A stretch of 64,000 nt of DNA from Latrodectus hesperus (GCA_037975125.1 CM075852.1:18122297-18186296); one strand, 5' to 3'; positions 1 through 15,500 are shown, counted from the stretch's first letter. Translations and numbers: made by a program. Notes: a model not told the origin generated them from the sequence alone.

Positions 1-812
1 CACCCGTACCTACCATGAGAAAATTTTTTGAACTGAAAGGCAGAATGTTTACAGATCAGTTGATATTTTCATGAGAGGTTATGGGATACATCTTCATATA
101 ATTATTTGCTCAATAAATCAAAAAACGCGAATTTAACTCAATGAGTTAAATTCAACATCCTCGGAAATACTTGTAGAAATAGTCAATCAAATTCCTCTGC
201 AGCTGCCTATGATTATGACGATTCAATTTTACTCATTATGTACCACATATAAGAGCTCAACAAGATTTATAGAGAGTTGCTTATGTTAGTAAAACTCAAA
301 CTGAAATCTTCAAAAGAATTATTTAACTGTTTATGGATTACTTTGAAACAATGACATTGTGAGTTGCCATCATGTAATATTTTTCGGTATGTGATATAAA
401 TATGAAATGGAACCCTAAGCAATTGAAATCTATTTCCAATAAATCGTTACCTCAGTTTATCAGAGGACACCTCAATTCAGAAAAGTTGAGACAGGGCTTC
501 AACTAGACGGGACAGATGTACTCCGTTTGCCAATTAGATGTTTTAGAAACTCTCATTCTGCTCAATGAGGATCCAATATGCAATCGTAGACTCTTTTTTT
601 CTGAGACTTCTACTTTTTATACGCTGTTCTCAATTCTACCATTGGTTCTCTACACCATTTACACCAGTGGTTCTCTAAAGTTCAATAGTACCTCCGATAC
701 TTCTATGGGATAGGGAAGAGATCTCTTCCTCTCAATCCCGACTGGTTGGATTTGCATATAAAAGATATCATAAAACACAAATGTTCTTGAAATTTTCTTT
801 TTAATTTTCTAG
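1..812. other. Non-coding 5' stretch of window
   Basis: No convincing gene is seen. Short open frames lack family motifs. The last 25 bases form a pyrimidine-rich tract ending in AG at 811-812, a plausible splice acceptor for the coding-like block that follows. A TATA-like stretch lies near 755-762, but nothing else supports a promoter. Confidence 0.4.
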
Positions 813-1071
813 TTGCTTAGAAGAAATTTAAGTGTTAGAAAAAACTTTAAAATCTTTAAAGCCATCTTTGCAAGCAGCAAAAAATTCTCATGAGCAAGCG
901 AAGTTATCAGTTTTTAATGTTCCAGCCAATAAAAACATTACCCCTCAAATATCCTTCAAACCAAAAAAAAGGCATAAAAAGTCCTCACATTTACAAAAGC
1001 CTACTGAACAAGAGTGTCAAAAATCAGCATTAGCATTTATTTCAAATCATAAAGGAGAAAAATTAAAATAA
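813..1071 (+). pseudogene. Possible degraded last exon, unidentified lysine-rich protein
   Basis: Seen: a pyrimidine tract and AG at 811-812, then an open stretch to a TAA at 1069-1071, with AATAAA at 1206-1211. The reading frame has an in-frame TAA at 829-831 just after the acceptor and no ATG start; from 832 it is open for 79 codons. The product is polar and lysine-rich, with a basic patch KPKKRHKK near residue 44 and a run rich in S, H, Q and E after it. Base composition is less AT-rich than the flanks, which favours past coding. The early stop suggests a pseudogene, possibly the C-terminus of a transposon-encoded protein. The protein family is not recognised. Confidence 0.3.
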
Positions 1072-1381
1072 TATAACTTTAAAATTGCTCGATTCTATTT
1101 TGAGTTTATTAATTTTTTTAACTTTATTATAAATACAACTTTTAATGTTCAACAATTTAATATCACTTAATCTGTCTATAAATTGTTGTTTTTGAAAATT
1201 TGTTTAATAAAATGAAAATTAGTGTAATGATTTTCTGTGTTTTCTGTGTCATACAAGATGTATAATCATTGTTTGATTTGTTTTTATGCACAAAAATAAG
1301 CATATTTATAACTTTAAATTTGGTAAGTACCTTCTTTTAAATTATATAGGATTATGAAAAAAATTATAAATATATGTTTGA

Positions 1382-4129
<2,748 letters not shown>

Positions 4130-4130
<1 letters not shown>

Positions 4131-4320
4131 CACAGTCGCTTTTCCTAAAATGGCAGTTATAGCTACTCATTCCATTCCAGCTCCAGACGAGGGTGAGGTC
4201 CTACGGACCTAGGTACCTCGAGAAGACGGCACAGTCCAGCCGAAATTGTTCATTAGCGCATTCGTAGATTTATGACCATTCTAAGTAACTGCGCATGTGT
4301 TGAATGATTCGTTTTCTTAT
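4130..4320. repeat. GC-richer block, probably part of an interspersed repeat
   Basis: Composition shifts abruptly from AT-rich to about half GC. It contains a small perfect inverted repeat, AGGTCC-TAC-GGACCT, near 4196-4210. It directly abuts the end of the DUF4817 coding remnant, so it may be part of the same transposable unit. Family not recognised. Confidence 0.3.
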
Positions 4321-4625
4321 GAATCGCTCAATGCTTCTTTTCTGTCTAGACGCTAGTTCCGTTCTGCACCTGCACATTGCGTTGATTTTGAGGGATTCCT
4401 TAAAAACGATTCACGAATTCTTTCATCCACGTCGGGTTCCGTTGCTTTTCGTCCTGGGATTTTTTTATTTTTATTTTTGCATAAGCAGCCCGTATCCTGG
4501 AACTGCTTAACCCACCTGTTGATGTTGTGACGACATGGTGGTTCTTTACGAAATTTAGTGGAAAAATGTCTTTGCGCGATGGTGAACGAATAGGTTTTGG
4601 CATATTCTAACCCCTTGCCAGTGTC

Positions 4626-4688
4626 GCCCGAATTCAGTTCGGGCAATTACTGCGTGCAGTATTTGTGATGCCCGAACTGAGTTCGGGC
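4626..4688. repeat. Pair of piggyBac subterminal palindromes
   Basis: GCCCGAATTCAGTTCGGGC at 4626-4644 (one mismatched pair) and GCCCGAACTGAGTTCGGGC at 4670-4688 (9-bp arms around one base). A half-conserved third copy (CCGAGCTGAGTTCG) lies near 4722-4735. They sit 16-60 bp inside the left terminus, where transposase or host factors could bind. Related palindromes occur in the two other piggyBac elements of this window. Confidence 0.8.
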
Positions 4689-4801
4689 AGAAGAAAAATT
4701 AACGTTTCTATTTTGTGAAGTCCGAGCTGAGTTCGTTTCTACTTTAGGATACTTAATTCCCTATTTTCCTAATAAATGACACAAGTGGTCCTAGTTTTTT
4801 A

Positions 4802-5249
4802 CCAATTCCAACTTTGGTTCTGAAGGTAGTCCATGACTACAACAACACTATGGGAGGTGATGTTAAAGTCGATCAACATCTTACAGACTTCCCGGTTGCT
4901 AGAAAAGGAGGTAAAAAATATTACTAGAAAATATTTTTCCATCTCCTACACCAGGCGTTATATAAATAACTCCTTTATTTTGCATACTTCAGCAGGAGGT
5001 GCGAAAAATATGAACTTCAGAAAATCAATTGTTGAACTAAATAAACCAAATGTTCAACTACCAGGACCAGGGCGTCCTAGTGTAAGCTTACTGCGCCTCA
5101 CAGGTCGACACTTTCCAGAACACATCCCATCAATGGGGAAAAAATCTACTCCAACCAGGCAGTGTTTTATATGCTGTCGTAAAACCGATGAACAAGGGAA
5201 GAGAATAAGGCATGAGACAAGAGTTTATTGTAAAAAGTGCAATATATAG
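4802..5249 (+). pseudogene. piggyBac transposase C-terminal remnant
   Basis: A first frame (from 4802) reads PIPTLVLKVV, then DYNNTMGGDVKVDQHL and FPVARKGGKKYY before a TAG. This is the piggyBac motif around the last catalytic Asp, with residues partly scrambled (GGDVKVDQ instead of GGVDxVDQ). A shift then moves to the frame of 4833-5249, which reads FILHTSAGGAKNMNFRKSI, GPGRPSVSLLRLTGRHFPE and the terminal zinc finger CFICC...CKKCN, ending in TAG. This finger is the C-terminal cysteine-rich domain of piggyBac transposases, which binds the element's ends. The RNase H-like core is absent, so the fragment cannot transpose. The apparent ATG at 4833 is out of frame with the first motif and is not a real start. 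Confidence 0.8.
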
Positions 5250-5634
5250 GCTTTTGAGCAGTACCTTGTTTTGGAGTATACCATACTGTAAAAGATTTGT
5301 AAAATTTATGTATTGAAAATCATATTGTTATGTTTTTATATTATACTAGTTTATACTAGTTATATTTAGCTTCAAAATTTCGTTTAATTTGCTCAATATG
5401 AATAACATGTATGTGTAATCAATGTTTTATGTGTATGTAAAAATTATAAATATAGTAGTTATTGTATTTAAAACTTTATTTTTGTAATAAAAAAGCATTT
5501 TCTAACTCTTATAATAATATAAAGAATAAAATTAAACAGTCAAAAAAATTTTCCATTTTTGGTCCATTTTTCTGAAATATATGTCACAGTTAAGGGGCTA
5601 AAACTTAGTACGCTTTCTCCTGTATGGACGCCAT

Positions 5635-7845
5635 TTTGTATAACAGCGCCTTTTGCGACGAGTTTGTCATTCGATGTTTTTCCCTGTTGCCAAATAAAAC
5701 TTGTATATTTGTAGTTAAAAATAATTTTGTTTCAGCTGAATAAATCCATTACGTCAGTTACACTGCTCTATTCTTTTTGTTCCATTCAATATGAAACACA
5801 CTGTATTTTATTACTTTACGCGTGCTTAAAAAATTTAGGAAAAATTTAAATCTATTAACTTTCTTACCGATTACATTATTTTATTTCACAATTTTCTTAT
5901 GAAAAATTTAGCTTCTAATTGCTAAAAATTAATTGACAAGATAAAAAAACTGAATCGCCCATAAATTACTTTTCTTCACCATTTCCAAAGAAGTTAATTT
6001 TTGGCGATTTTAATTCTCTGAAGAAAGTTATTTTGGACGTTGCATGCTTCCTTTTATTCAAAAATAAACGATCATTTGAGAAATGTATGTTTAACTGATT
6101 ATATGCTAGAACTTTAAATTCATTTTATTGATACCACATAGCTCTCCTGTTTTTATTTCCCCGTGAGGAGTAATTTCATATTTTCACCCACAATTGACAT
6201 ATATAGAGCAGTAAAATCATGTATATGAAGTAAAATACTATATAACTTATATCAGAAATACAAATTCCTGTATTCGAATAGTTTCTCGTAGGTGCTAAAT
6301 ATTCTAGTTTACATGCAAAATTCTTTAATTTTTAAGAAATATACTATTTTATAGTTATGTTTATAAATATGTAATTTTATAGTATATGACATTTGTATCT
6401 TATTTCAACCTTATGATCTTCAAAACAGGTATAAGATCGTTTGCTATTCAATAGAAAGTCAAAAGTAAGTTGGCTGGAATTTTTGTCTTTCAGGCAATGT
6501 TCAATAAATGTTTGGCATAAATACTAGCTTCTAACGAGCTTTGTTGTAGCTTGAAAACAGCAAGAATTGACTAATCATAGATAATTGCTCACTTGGTTTC
6601 AAAATTTACTTTTATTTTAAATTGGTATATTAGACTTCATATATGTATTTCAAATAGGATAGATAATAGTCAGCATGTATTTAAAAATAGCACTATTTTT
6701 AAATACAAGCTTTCATCTGCCGATTTAGCAGTGTACTTAGCTTTAAAATATTTGAGTATTGATATAGTAAAAAATTTACTTTTTTTGCAACAATAAATTT
6801 ACCCAAATTTGTGCTTAAAGCTGTTTTGCAGCCCGAAATGTAGTTTAAATTGTAGATTAGTTATATACAAATGAGACAGACAATATTTTAAAATTCTTTT
6901 TAATAACAATATTATTAAATATGATGACATATTTTCTTTTATTTGCTTTGCTGTGCATTTCCGAAGGGCAGCGAACTTGTGAAAGGGGAAAAAATATCGC
7001 TACATTGAACAAACAAAAATTTTTTTAACTAAAATGAATAATAAATTTCGTAAATTTATTTTTAAAAATTACATTGTGTAAATGCAGAAAGATAGAAGAT
7101 TCCGATGTCGTAAATGTCATTTTCTAACTCTATAGATTATCAATGAGTTACTATTTTAAAAAAGAGAAAAAATTCAGCCTCTGATTTCTTGTCACTTGAC
7201 TGGGTTTCTAAGCAGTGATTAATCATTATGTAACGTCGCAGCGCAAGCAACATAACGAGTTCATATCAGTTTCAATTATGGCTTGAAATTATTAGAAGTG
7301 CTCTCTTTTTAACATTGAAAATATAACATAATATTATATGGTAACTTTAGACAAACATACTAACAAAAGTTTCAGTCCATTTCATACAGCCCTTTTTAAT
7401 TCAAGTTCGGACAAAAATTCAGAAGACAAACAACGTATGGATTTATATATAAATACAGGGGTCATGGGTGAGCGAAAATTCCTTTCATTATAATAACCAA
7501 AGCAGTATGACACTGTCATTAAAATTTCAAATATATGGATATCAAATACCACAACTCTTCTGAAAAACAGCATTTAATAATTTTAATTTCGCTGCACTAA
7601 TGAATAAAATTTTTGAATTTAAATAGTATTAATTTAAAATAAAATAGATCAAGTTGAAAAGAAATTATCTTAATCAAAAAATTTCTTCATAGAATATAAA
7701 ATTAAACTTCAGTATGAAATATAAAGGAAACTAATTTTTGTAATCAATTTAAAAAAGCACTATAAATTTGTGTTTTTAACTTAATTAAAAAATAAACAAT
7801 TGAAACAACATATTATGAACTATGCATATGGTAAAAACCAATGCT
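5635..7845. other. AT-rich non-coding DNA
   Basis: The first ~60 bases would be the 5' leader of the DUF4817 gene read on the minus strand. The rest holds no exon-like or repeat-like signal I can name. Slightly GC-richer patches near 7190-7260 have no open frame. Confidence 0.45.
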
Positions 7846-7997
<152 letters not shown>

Positions 7998-9038
7998 GAA
8001 TATGCGTCTGTCTGTATTCGATAGATTAAGAAACCATGCATCCAATCACCATGAAAATTTGGGAAATTATTAAATATATCCCTTGCAAGGTTTTTGAAAA
8101 AAATTTTTTAAATCAGAGTTGGGATTCAAGGTGCTCTTGAACAAATATCCCAAAAGTAACTAAAAAAGATTTAATCAGTAATATTTTTTAAAAGTGTAAC
8201 CCATGAATAAATTGAAAAATCAAATTTTTTTCTCATGAAATTTACTCATAGAGAATTTACTTTTATAGCAGAAATAAGCTGTAAAAAATAGCATACTCTC
8301 ATAATAACAGTTGTAATGAAAATATAAATCACACAAGGTAAGTAAAATATTGAATCGTTCTATTTATATTTTTTTTCAATTATTGTTTGAATACTACAAA
8401 TTATATTAAAATTTTAAGTATTTTAAATACATAAATTGTGTTTCCTTTAAGATTTCAACAAATTAATTTAAATTACAAAAAATAATATTAAGGGGACTCC
8501 TTCCGCGCCATATTGAAAACGAGCGCTAATGTTAAGTCTATGGAGAAATTTAAAAGAATATTTCTCAAGTTCTATTTTAGCTAGACCTTCACTTTTTGTA
8601 GGTTTTCCTAATGCACAAAAATAATAATTTATTTTGTTTTGAAATTTATTTTTAAAATTATTTTAACTATGTTTAAATTGGCTCAGTAATTTGATAATAT
8701 GCTTAAAACATTAATAACTTAAAAAAGGTAAAAAATTTAGAAATTTTAAAAACAGACTTAATATCTACATATATTTATAAATCCCTACAATTTTTTTTTT
8801 TACTTTATCTACGATAGAATTTTTTTATTTCTCCACATAAAACTTAAAAGTTTTCGCCTTTGATACCTTTGAAGTTCGATTTTTCGCCACCAAATTCTAA
8901 TAAATACAAAAATGCAGCCAAAAAACTTTTGCAATTATTAATGCGAGAATAAATTATTAATACGTGAATAAATAAAAATATTATTGATATCCAGTGGAAG
9001 AAAACAATTGAAAATGTATTTTATATAACCCCACAATT

Positions 9039-9944
9039 ATGCCACCAAAGCAAAGTACCATTGGATGATCTACAATTCAAACAAAAAGGAGAGAAGGAAA
9101 AGCTTCAGAAACAAGTACGCAGAGGAAAACTAGACAAGAAAGAGATTGAGATCTTACTCATTTTGCTCGATCATTAGAAACGAGTGAACAGAGGCAAGCA
9201 AGGCAGCAAAGGAATCAAATTAACAGGACGCAAACAAGACGAACGATACATACTGATTTGAATTTATATGGTCTTAATTGCAATCCCCTTTACAATTACA
9301 GTCTTCATCCAAGTGTAATTATTGGAAAATGGGTAAAAAGTGTACGTAATGTGGTGCTCCGAAATTTAAAAATGAAACACCAGGTATGTGCAGTGCAGGT
9401 GGAAAAGTAAAGTTACCAGACTTGTGTTCAACACCTGAACCATTATTAATCTGGTGAAACAAGTCAATCAAAAAAATTTTTGAAAAATATACACAAGTAC
9501 AATTCATGCTTCCAAATGATATCGTTAAAAGCAAAGAATACCATTAGCTCAAATTATATGCCAACATTCAAAGTACTAGGGAAAATTTATCACTATGCTG
9601 GATCACTACTACCTTTACCAAATGCTGATCACAAATATCTACAGATATATTTTATGGGAAACACACTGACGAACAAATCAACAGACGGTGTCAACTGAAT
9701 ATGAGTACTAAACGAGAAATTGTCGCTAAATTGCACAATTTGTTTGAACAACATGATGAATTAATTGAATTATTTAAAACGTCATTGAACAAATGCCATC
9801 TGACGATTACAAAGTAATAATAAAAGCAGATAAAAACCTATTGGTTAACATTGAAGATACTTCAATGCACTAACGATCGATGAAATGGCAATTGTCATTG
9901 TTGGTGAAGAATTTAATTCTAGCGATATAATTTTTCATCATGTT
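9039..9944 (+). pseudogene. Helitron RepHel protein, N-terminal part (broken)
   Basis: ATG at 9039 begins MPPKQSTIG, followed by a TGA. An R/Q/T-rich stretch then runs through TQTRRTIHTDLNLYG. Another frame gives ETPGMCSAGGKVKLPDL at about 9372-9422, matching the Cys-rich start of the Helitron-like N-terminal domain. Further frames give LPLPNADHKYLQIYF, CQLNMSTKREIVAKL and, near 9792-9935, a readable MPSDDYKVIIKAD-like stretch ending in GEEFNSSDII. At least five stops or shifts are present. The frame is cut at about 9945 by the LINE insertion and resumes at about 10674. Confidence 0.7.
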
Positions 9945-9945
9945 G

Positions 9946-10672
9946 TTTTGTTGCTGATTCCTGTTGTCTAGCAGCGCTATACCGAGTCTATGACATTGCA
10001 TACTCTCAGGAAATCAATGACCAATAATGGTCGCTCCAGAAGGTCTTCTTTATCAAGTCCTAAGCACTGAAGGATATGATCCGGAGTGGCTTGGCTTTTG
10101 GAATACTTAGCGCAAATTGGAAATTCCTTTTCTTTGTTGTTAAATGTCAATGATCTTAGGTGGCCACTTCGAAAACGTGTTATTGTAGTTTGTTCCAGTC
10201 TGCTGCACCGGAGGGATAGAGATCGGCCGGGACGATTACCCTGGTACCAATGGTGCACAGTGGGAATGGCAAATGCAGACCGAACAAGGCCTTTATGTCT
10301 AGAGTATAGTTCAGTAGAGGTAAGAGACATTCGGAGTAAGCAAAGGCTCGTCAGTACCTCTTTTTGCTAGGGCATCAGCCAATTCGTTACCCGCAAGGTC
10401 TATGTGGGAAGGGATCCACTGTAAGTGAATCTCACGAGATGAGGAGAGCCGTCTAAGCTTGTCCAAGATAACTACTCCTGTATTATCACGGACTCTGTGC
10501 CAGTTAGTAAGATGCTGGATGGCACTCCAGCTATCCAACAAAATTCAGATTTCCTCATTCCCAGGGAGAGAAAGAACCATATCAAGACCCACATTAATTG
10601 CAATAAGTTCACTGCGAAATACGGAACAGCCGACGGGGTTTCTGATTGAAATTTGAAATGCTGACGTACAGG
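9946..10672 (-). mobile_element. 5'-truncated LINE: RNase H domain and C-terminus
   Basis: On the minus strand from about 10672 the frame reads CSVFRSELIAINVGLDM (first catalytic Glu), then EI-stop-ILLDSWSAIQHL (Asp of the DS motif, with a TGA in place of an expected Trp), then LQWIPSHIDLAGNELADALA (last catalytic Asp). The tail HHWYQ, RFRSGHL and CAKYSKSQATPDHILQCLG resembles the Cys/His tail of arthropod RNase H-bearing LINEs. The stop is TAG at 9979-9977. The short 3' UTR ends in a CAA-rich tract (GTTTTGTTG on the plus strand at 9946-9954). The RT domain is missing, as expected for a truncated insertion. A frame shift separates the RNase H part from the tail. It splits the Helitron gene and lies antisense to it. 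Confidence 0.75.
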
Positions 10673-10673
10673 A

Positions 10674-13600
10674 AGTATCAGAAACGCATCGTTCATATGA
10701 TGCATTACAATAACCCATTCTATTTTGGAAAAGAGAGGATAGATATCATTTTAATATTAATATGAGAAATCCTACAATTATTGTGGTCATTAACAAAAAG
10801 GTCAGTGATAAGAATTATTATGCATATCGAACTATGATTCGTGAGAATGCTGATAATCATACATTGAAATGTAGACAATTATTTCATCAATACATTTTTG
10901 ACATGTATGCAAAAATAGAAAGTGAAAGACTCCTCTACATATGACTAAATCAAGACACATTTTGTTCTGAAGAGTACATCCATTTACGAGATGCAGTTGT
11001 AAATGATAGCAGTCTCAGTGAATTGGGAAAAATGGTCATTTTACCATCCACATTTACAGGTAGCTCAAGACAGATACATGATTATGCACAAGATGCAATG
11101 ACGTATGTTCGTGCATATGGTCGTTAGATGTTTTCATCACATTTACATGCAACCCAACATAGATTGGAATAAAGGAGCTTTCATTAACTGGATAATCACC
11201 ATCAGATCTTCATGATATTTCTGAACGTGTATTCAAACAAAGATTAAAATCTTTAATAGATTTTAATGTCAAACATCATGTATTTGGGGAGACGCGCTGT
11301 TGGATGTCTTTCATTTAATGGCATAAGGTTTACCACATGCGCATATTTTAATATTGATGATGGAAAAGATAACACCAAACAGAATTGATGAAATCAAATC
11401 TAAAGAAATACTAGACATTGAAATTGATAAAGACTTGCCCGATATTGCCTCAAAAAATATGATTCATGGACCACGTGGCTCTCTAAAGAATAATTCCTCA
11501 TGCGTGTCAGATGGAAAGTGCACAAAGCGTTATCCTAGAGACTTACTAGCTGAAACTATTACAGGCAATGTTTGATATCTACTCTATCGACGACGATCTA
11601 CCGAAGATGGTGGAAAAACCATTAAACTAAAAGTTCTCAACAATAGTATTGATGTTGATAATAGTTGGGTAGTACCATAGTCTCCATGACTACTAAAAAC
11701 GTATAACGCATGCGTAAATATTGAGTGCTGCAATTTAGTGAAAGCTGTAGAATATATTTGCAAATATGTGAACAAAGGAAGAGATATGTCAGTGTTTGGA
11801 GTGGAAAATACAACTGCATCTAACGATGAAGTCACCCAATATTAACTGGTACGCTACATAAGTAGCAATGAGGTAGTGTGGCGTATTTTATCATTTTCCA
11901 TTCATGAAAGATAACCAACGGTTATTCCTTTAGCAGTACATCTTTAAAATGGACAGCGTGTGTTATTACATCAGAAAATATTCGGGCAAGAGCAATGTCA
12001 CCACCGCCAACAGCATTAACTGAATTTTTCAAATTATGTAGAAATGATACCTTTGCAAGGACACTACTGTACTCTGAAGTACCAACTTATTTTACGTGAA
12101 ATACATCAACAAGAAAATTTCAGCGTCGTAAACAAGTAAGGTACAGTACAAGGACACCTAAATTTATATTCCACAGATGCATTGGGACGTCTGTACACTG
12201 TACATCTCAATAACGCATAATGTTTTTACTTAAAATTATCATTAATCAATATTCGATGACCAACATCTTTCCAAGAATTAAAAAGAGTCAATGGCCACGT
12301 GTATGCTACATTTCGTGAGGCTTGCCAGAAATTAAGTCTCTGAGAAAACGATGCTCATTGGGATATTTAAATCGCTGATGCTTCTATTAAAGCTCAGCCA
12401 CAGCAGATACGTACACTATTTTCCATCATAATAACTTCATGTTTTCATGACTAATCCAAATGATCTTTGGGAAACTTATAAAGACTATATGAAGGAAGAC
12501 ATATTTTACATCGCAAGCATAAAGTAAATGCTAATTCCAACATTCAATTTACATCAAATGTATACAATGACGCATTGATTTTAATTGAGGATGTATGTTT
12601 GACAATAATCAAGAAGACACTGCTAGAATTGGGAATGATTGCTCCAAATAGATCTGGTAGACATTTTAGATCGTGATATACAACGAGAAACGCACTTCGA
12701 CATTAAAGAATTACAAACATTTGTTCGAACTAATCTACCGAAATCGGTATTGGAACAATGAACAGCATATGACACAATTATATAAATGCAATATCTAACA
12801 AAAGAGAGTTGTGGTTTATATTTCTTAGATGAACTGGAAAAGATTTTCTTATTTCAATCATTCTGGCAACTATAAGATCACAAAACAATATTGCACTTGA
12901 TATTGCATCATCTGGTATTGCAGCTACTCTTTTGGACGGTGGTCGAACAGCACATTCAGCATTAAAATTTCCATTAAATATGCAAGTAATTGAAACTCTA
13001 ACATGTAATATTAGCAAATATTCTGGGATGAGAAAAGTACTAAGATGATCTCAGCTTATAATATGGGATGAATGCATCATGGCACACAAGAAATTATTGG
13101 AAACACTCAATCGCACATCAAAAGATTTGAGAGGAAATGAGTAGCTTTTTTGGTGGTGCTCTCTATTTGCTAGCTGATAATTTTCGACAAACTCTACCAG
13201 TTATACCGCGTTCAACACCAGCAGATGAATTGAATGCATGTCTCAAATCATTAGTGTTATGGTGATATGTGGAGAAAATATCTTTAAAGATCAATATGCG
13301 AGTTCAGTTACAACAAGATGAATCTTCTGAATGATATACAAAATAATTCTTCGATATTGGGAATGGTAAAATGAAAATGGACGAATCCACACACTGTATT
13401 ACATTACCAGAAAATTTTTGTCACATTGTAAAATCCACTGATGAATTGATTGCTAAAGTATTTCCAAATTCCGCAATATTATAAAAAATAATGAGTTAGA
13501 GAGCGTGCTATATTGGCAACCAAAAACATTAATGTGAATTTAATAAACTGCACAATTCAAAATGAATTACCTGATGAAGAAGCAACGTATAAATCCATAT

Positions 13601-14103
13601 AAACTGTTGTCAATCACGATGAATCAGTTAATTATCCAATTGAATTTTTAAATTCTTTGGATCTACCATGAATGCTACCGCATATTTTATCTTTGAAAAT
13701 CGGTTCTCCAACCATCCTTCTACGAAATATAAATCCACTGCAACTATGCAGTGGGACTAAGCTATCAGTAAAAAAATTAATGAATAACATAATTGAGGCA
13801 AACATTTTAAATGGAACACAACAAGGGGAACATGTACTACTACCACGCATTCCCATGATAACAACGGATATTTCATTTGAATTCAAACATCTACAGTTTC
13901 CTGTACGACTAGCCTTTACAATGACCATTAACAAAGCACAGGGACAATCATTGCAAGCATGTGGATTAAATTTGATAAATCCATGCTTCTCACATGGACA
14001 GTGATACGTTAGATGTTCACGAGTTGGAAAACCAACAAATTTATTTGTTCTTGCACCAGATAAGGGAACAAAAAATGCATATTTATAAGCAATACTTAGA
14101 TAA
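10674..14103 (+). pseudogene. Helitron RepHel protein, Rep and helicase part (broken)
   Basis: Resumes with SETHRSYDALQ (10675-10707), then a YAYRTMIRENADNHTLKCRQ stretch and the HUH motif GLPHAHIL, whose two His codons are at 11336-11338 and 11342-11344. One codon before the motif Gln has become TAA. The frame continues through DGKCTKRYPRDLLAETITGN and a decayed middle to the helicase. Walker A is damaged: FLD is followed directly by TGKD (about 12826-12845), so the APGG part is deleted with a frameshift. Walker B IIWDE (about 13058-13072) is intact. The C-terminal motifs RLAFTMTINKAQGQS and NPCFSHGQ (13910-14000) are readable. The final stop is TAA at 14101-14103. Many stops show long-dead coding. 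Confidence 0.8.
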
Positions 14104-14417
14104 AGTTCTTCATTATAAATCAAATATCATTCATTTCATGATGAGATTTAATAATTACAAAATTATTGTTGAATTGAAATTCGTTTGCAATATTGTTTAG
14201 TATCACAAGTGAAGAAGCATGTTTATTCAACCATCAACTTTGTATAGCCATGTTTTTTGTGCATACGTTATATTCAAATGACATAAATGTATGGATAATT
14301 TTATAGTTAATATTCATTTTGATGTAATGTATACATTTGATCATTAATAAATTATGTTTGAGGTATCCAAACTGCTTTTTTATTCAAACACAGCAACGTG
14401 TGAACGGGTGCAGCTAG

Positions 14418-15126
14418 TAATATCTAAATGGTACAATTTTATTGTTAAATAAAAAATTTTATATTTATAAATTGTATTTTAGAGGTATATGTGTACTGAT
14501 TGTTTTTAAAGTCTTAAAAAAGTTGGTGAAGTTAAAAAAAATTGATGTTTACATCTATGTTTTTTACATGTTTTATGTTTACATTTTCAGACAGAAATTT
14601 TTTTATACCTTCAAAATCCCTGATAAATTATTTAATACAACGACAAAATTTTGGTTGTTACAAAATTTGCACGCCTGAGTCATTTATTTTGCAAAATTTA
14701 ACTTTAAAAATTAACAAAAAATGATTTCTAATTTTTGCTTCTTCGCAGAAGATTGTTTTTAACAATGTAATTATTTTTTTACAAATTAAGTAAAATAAGA
14801 TAAAATATTTTAATTTGCATTCCATTAAAAATGTTATATTCTTCAGTCTTGCTAAGATTTGATTTCAATTCTATTTAAGTTATATTAAATTTTATGTTTT
14901 TGTGTTTACTATATTATAAAAATGCAGTGGAACTTCAGTATAATGATATTATCTATAAAACAACTTATAGATGAATATTTTTTCTCGCCACTTTAATATT
15001 TTTCTCTATTTCTTCAATGCATTTTGAATCTGCGTCTCTTTCATGATATACTTGTATATCTATCTATCTCTGTTCATCCACTTTTATTTATTTTCACAAA
15101 AAATAATTTATAAAAAACTATGAAAA
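14418..15126. other. AT-rich non-coding DNA
   Basis: Nothing recognisable; the open frames here are low-complexity F/I/K/Y sequence. Confidence 0.5.
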
Positions 15127-15500
15127 TTTAATTCTAGTTGCCCACTCCTGTCCCTTGATAGTCTGTTTTAATGGGTGCAGGTGAGCCCTGTACCTTTAGG
15201 ATAATGGGTTTGGAATATTTGCCTATCCCTAAGTGACTCAAAATTTTGAACGACGGTCAGAGCTATCACTCTTCTGTCAACATCCACGCTACACCAGCGG
15301 AAGGATTTTGAACGTCACATATTTACGTGGACACGTCCCCAACTCACGGAGCTCCAGTAACACCTTGAGGGAGATCACGTGGTCACCCTCATAATCACTG
15401 CCTATGGCAAATGATGCTTCACTTTGCTCATCTTATAGGGAAGTGGTGTGATGCAGTAGGTGATAATAAATGTTGTTGTAGTTGTTTCTAATCCTTCAGA
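15127..15500 (-). repeat. SINE-like repeat with CAA-type tract
   Basis: A GC-richer block. The minus strand at 15311-15240 reads CCTTCCGCTGGTGTAGCGTGG and later GTTCAAAATTTTGAG, the same module as in the SINE at 29388-29621. A GTTGTTGTAGTTG tract lies at 15470-15482. Orientation and exact limits are unclear, and two repeats may be joined here. Confidence 0.45.

Larger units (their letters stand above)
4611..5597 (+). mobile_element. Internally deleted piggyBac element (987 bp), CTAA target duplication
   Basis: The left end reads CCCCTTGCCAGTGTC and the inverted right end reads CCCCTTAACTGTGAC. These are similar terminal inverted repeats of piggyBac type. Flanks are CTAA at 4607-4610 and CTAA at 5598-5601, a one-base variant of the canonical TTAA target. 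Inside lie two subterminal palindromes and the C-terminal third of a transposase; the first two thirds of the gene are deleted. It is inserted in the DUF4817 gene on the opposite strand. Non-autonomous. Confidence 0.75.
4353..5634 (-). pseudogene. DUF4817 (HTH) transposon protein, split by piggyBac insertion
   Basis: DUF4817 is a helix-turn-helix domain widespread in arthropod transposon-encoded proteins, with a likely DNA-binding role. The ATG is at 5634-5632 (minus), giving MASIQEKAY, an in-frame TAA where the family usually has Cys, then VL. At 5601-5598 the frame meets the piggyBac. Beyond it, from 4610 down, the frame resumes as LEYAKTYS and continues through the family-like stretches RHFSTKFRKEPPCRHNINRW, FQDTGCLCK and VDERIRESFLRNPSKS. 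The frame ends near 4353 and decays. Removing the insert and one copy of its 4-bp target duplication restores the junction ...VLEYAKT... exactly, which shows that the gene predates the piggyBac. Only the N-terminal ~100 residues are visible; no DDE catalytic domain follows. Confidence 0.75.

Noticed and set aside
10086..10370. Plus-strand 94-codon frame
   Set aside because: Antisense shadow of the LINE RNase H tail.
13632..14123. Minus-strand 163-codon frame
   Set aside because: Antisense shadow of the Helitron helicase C-terminus.
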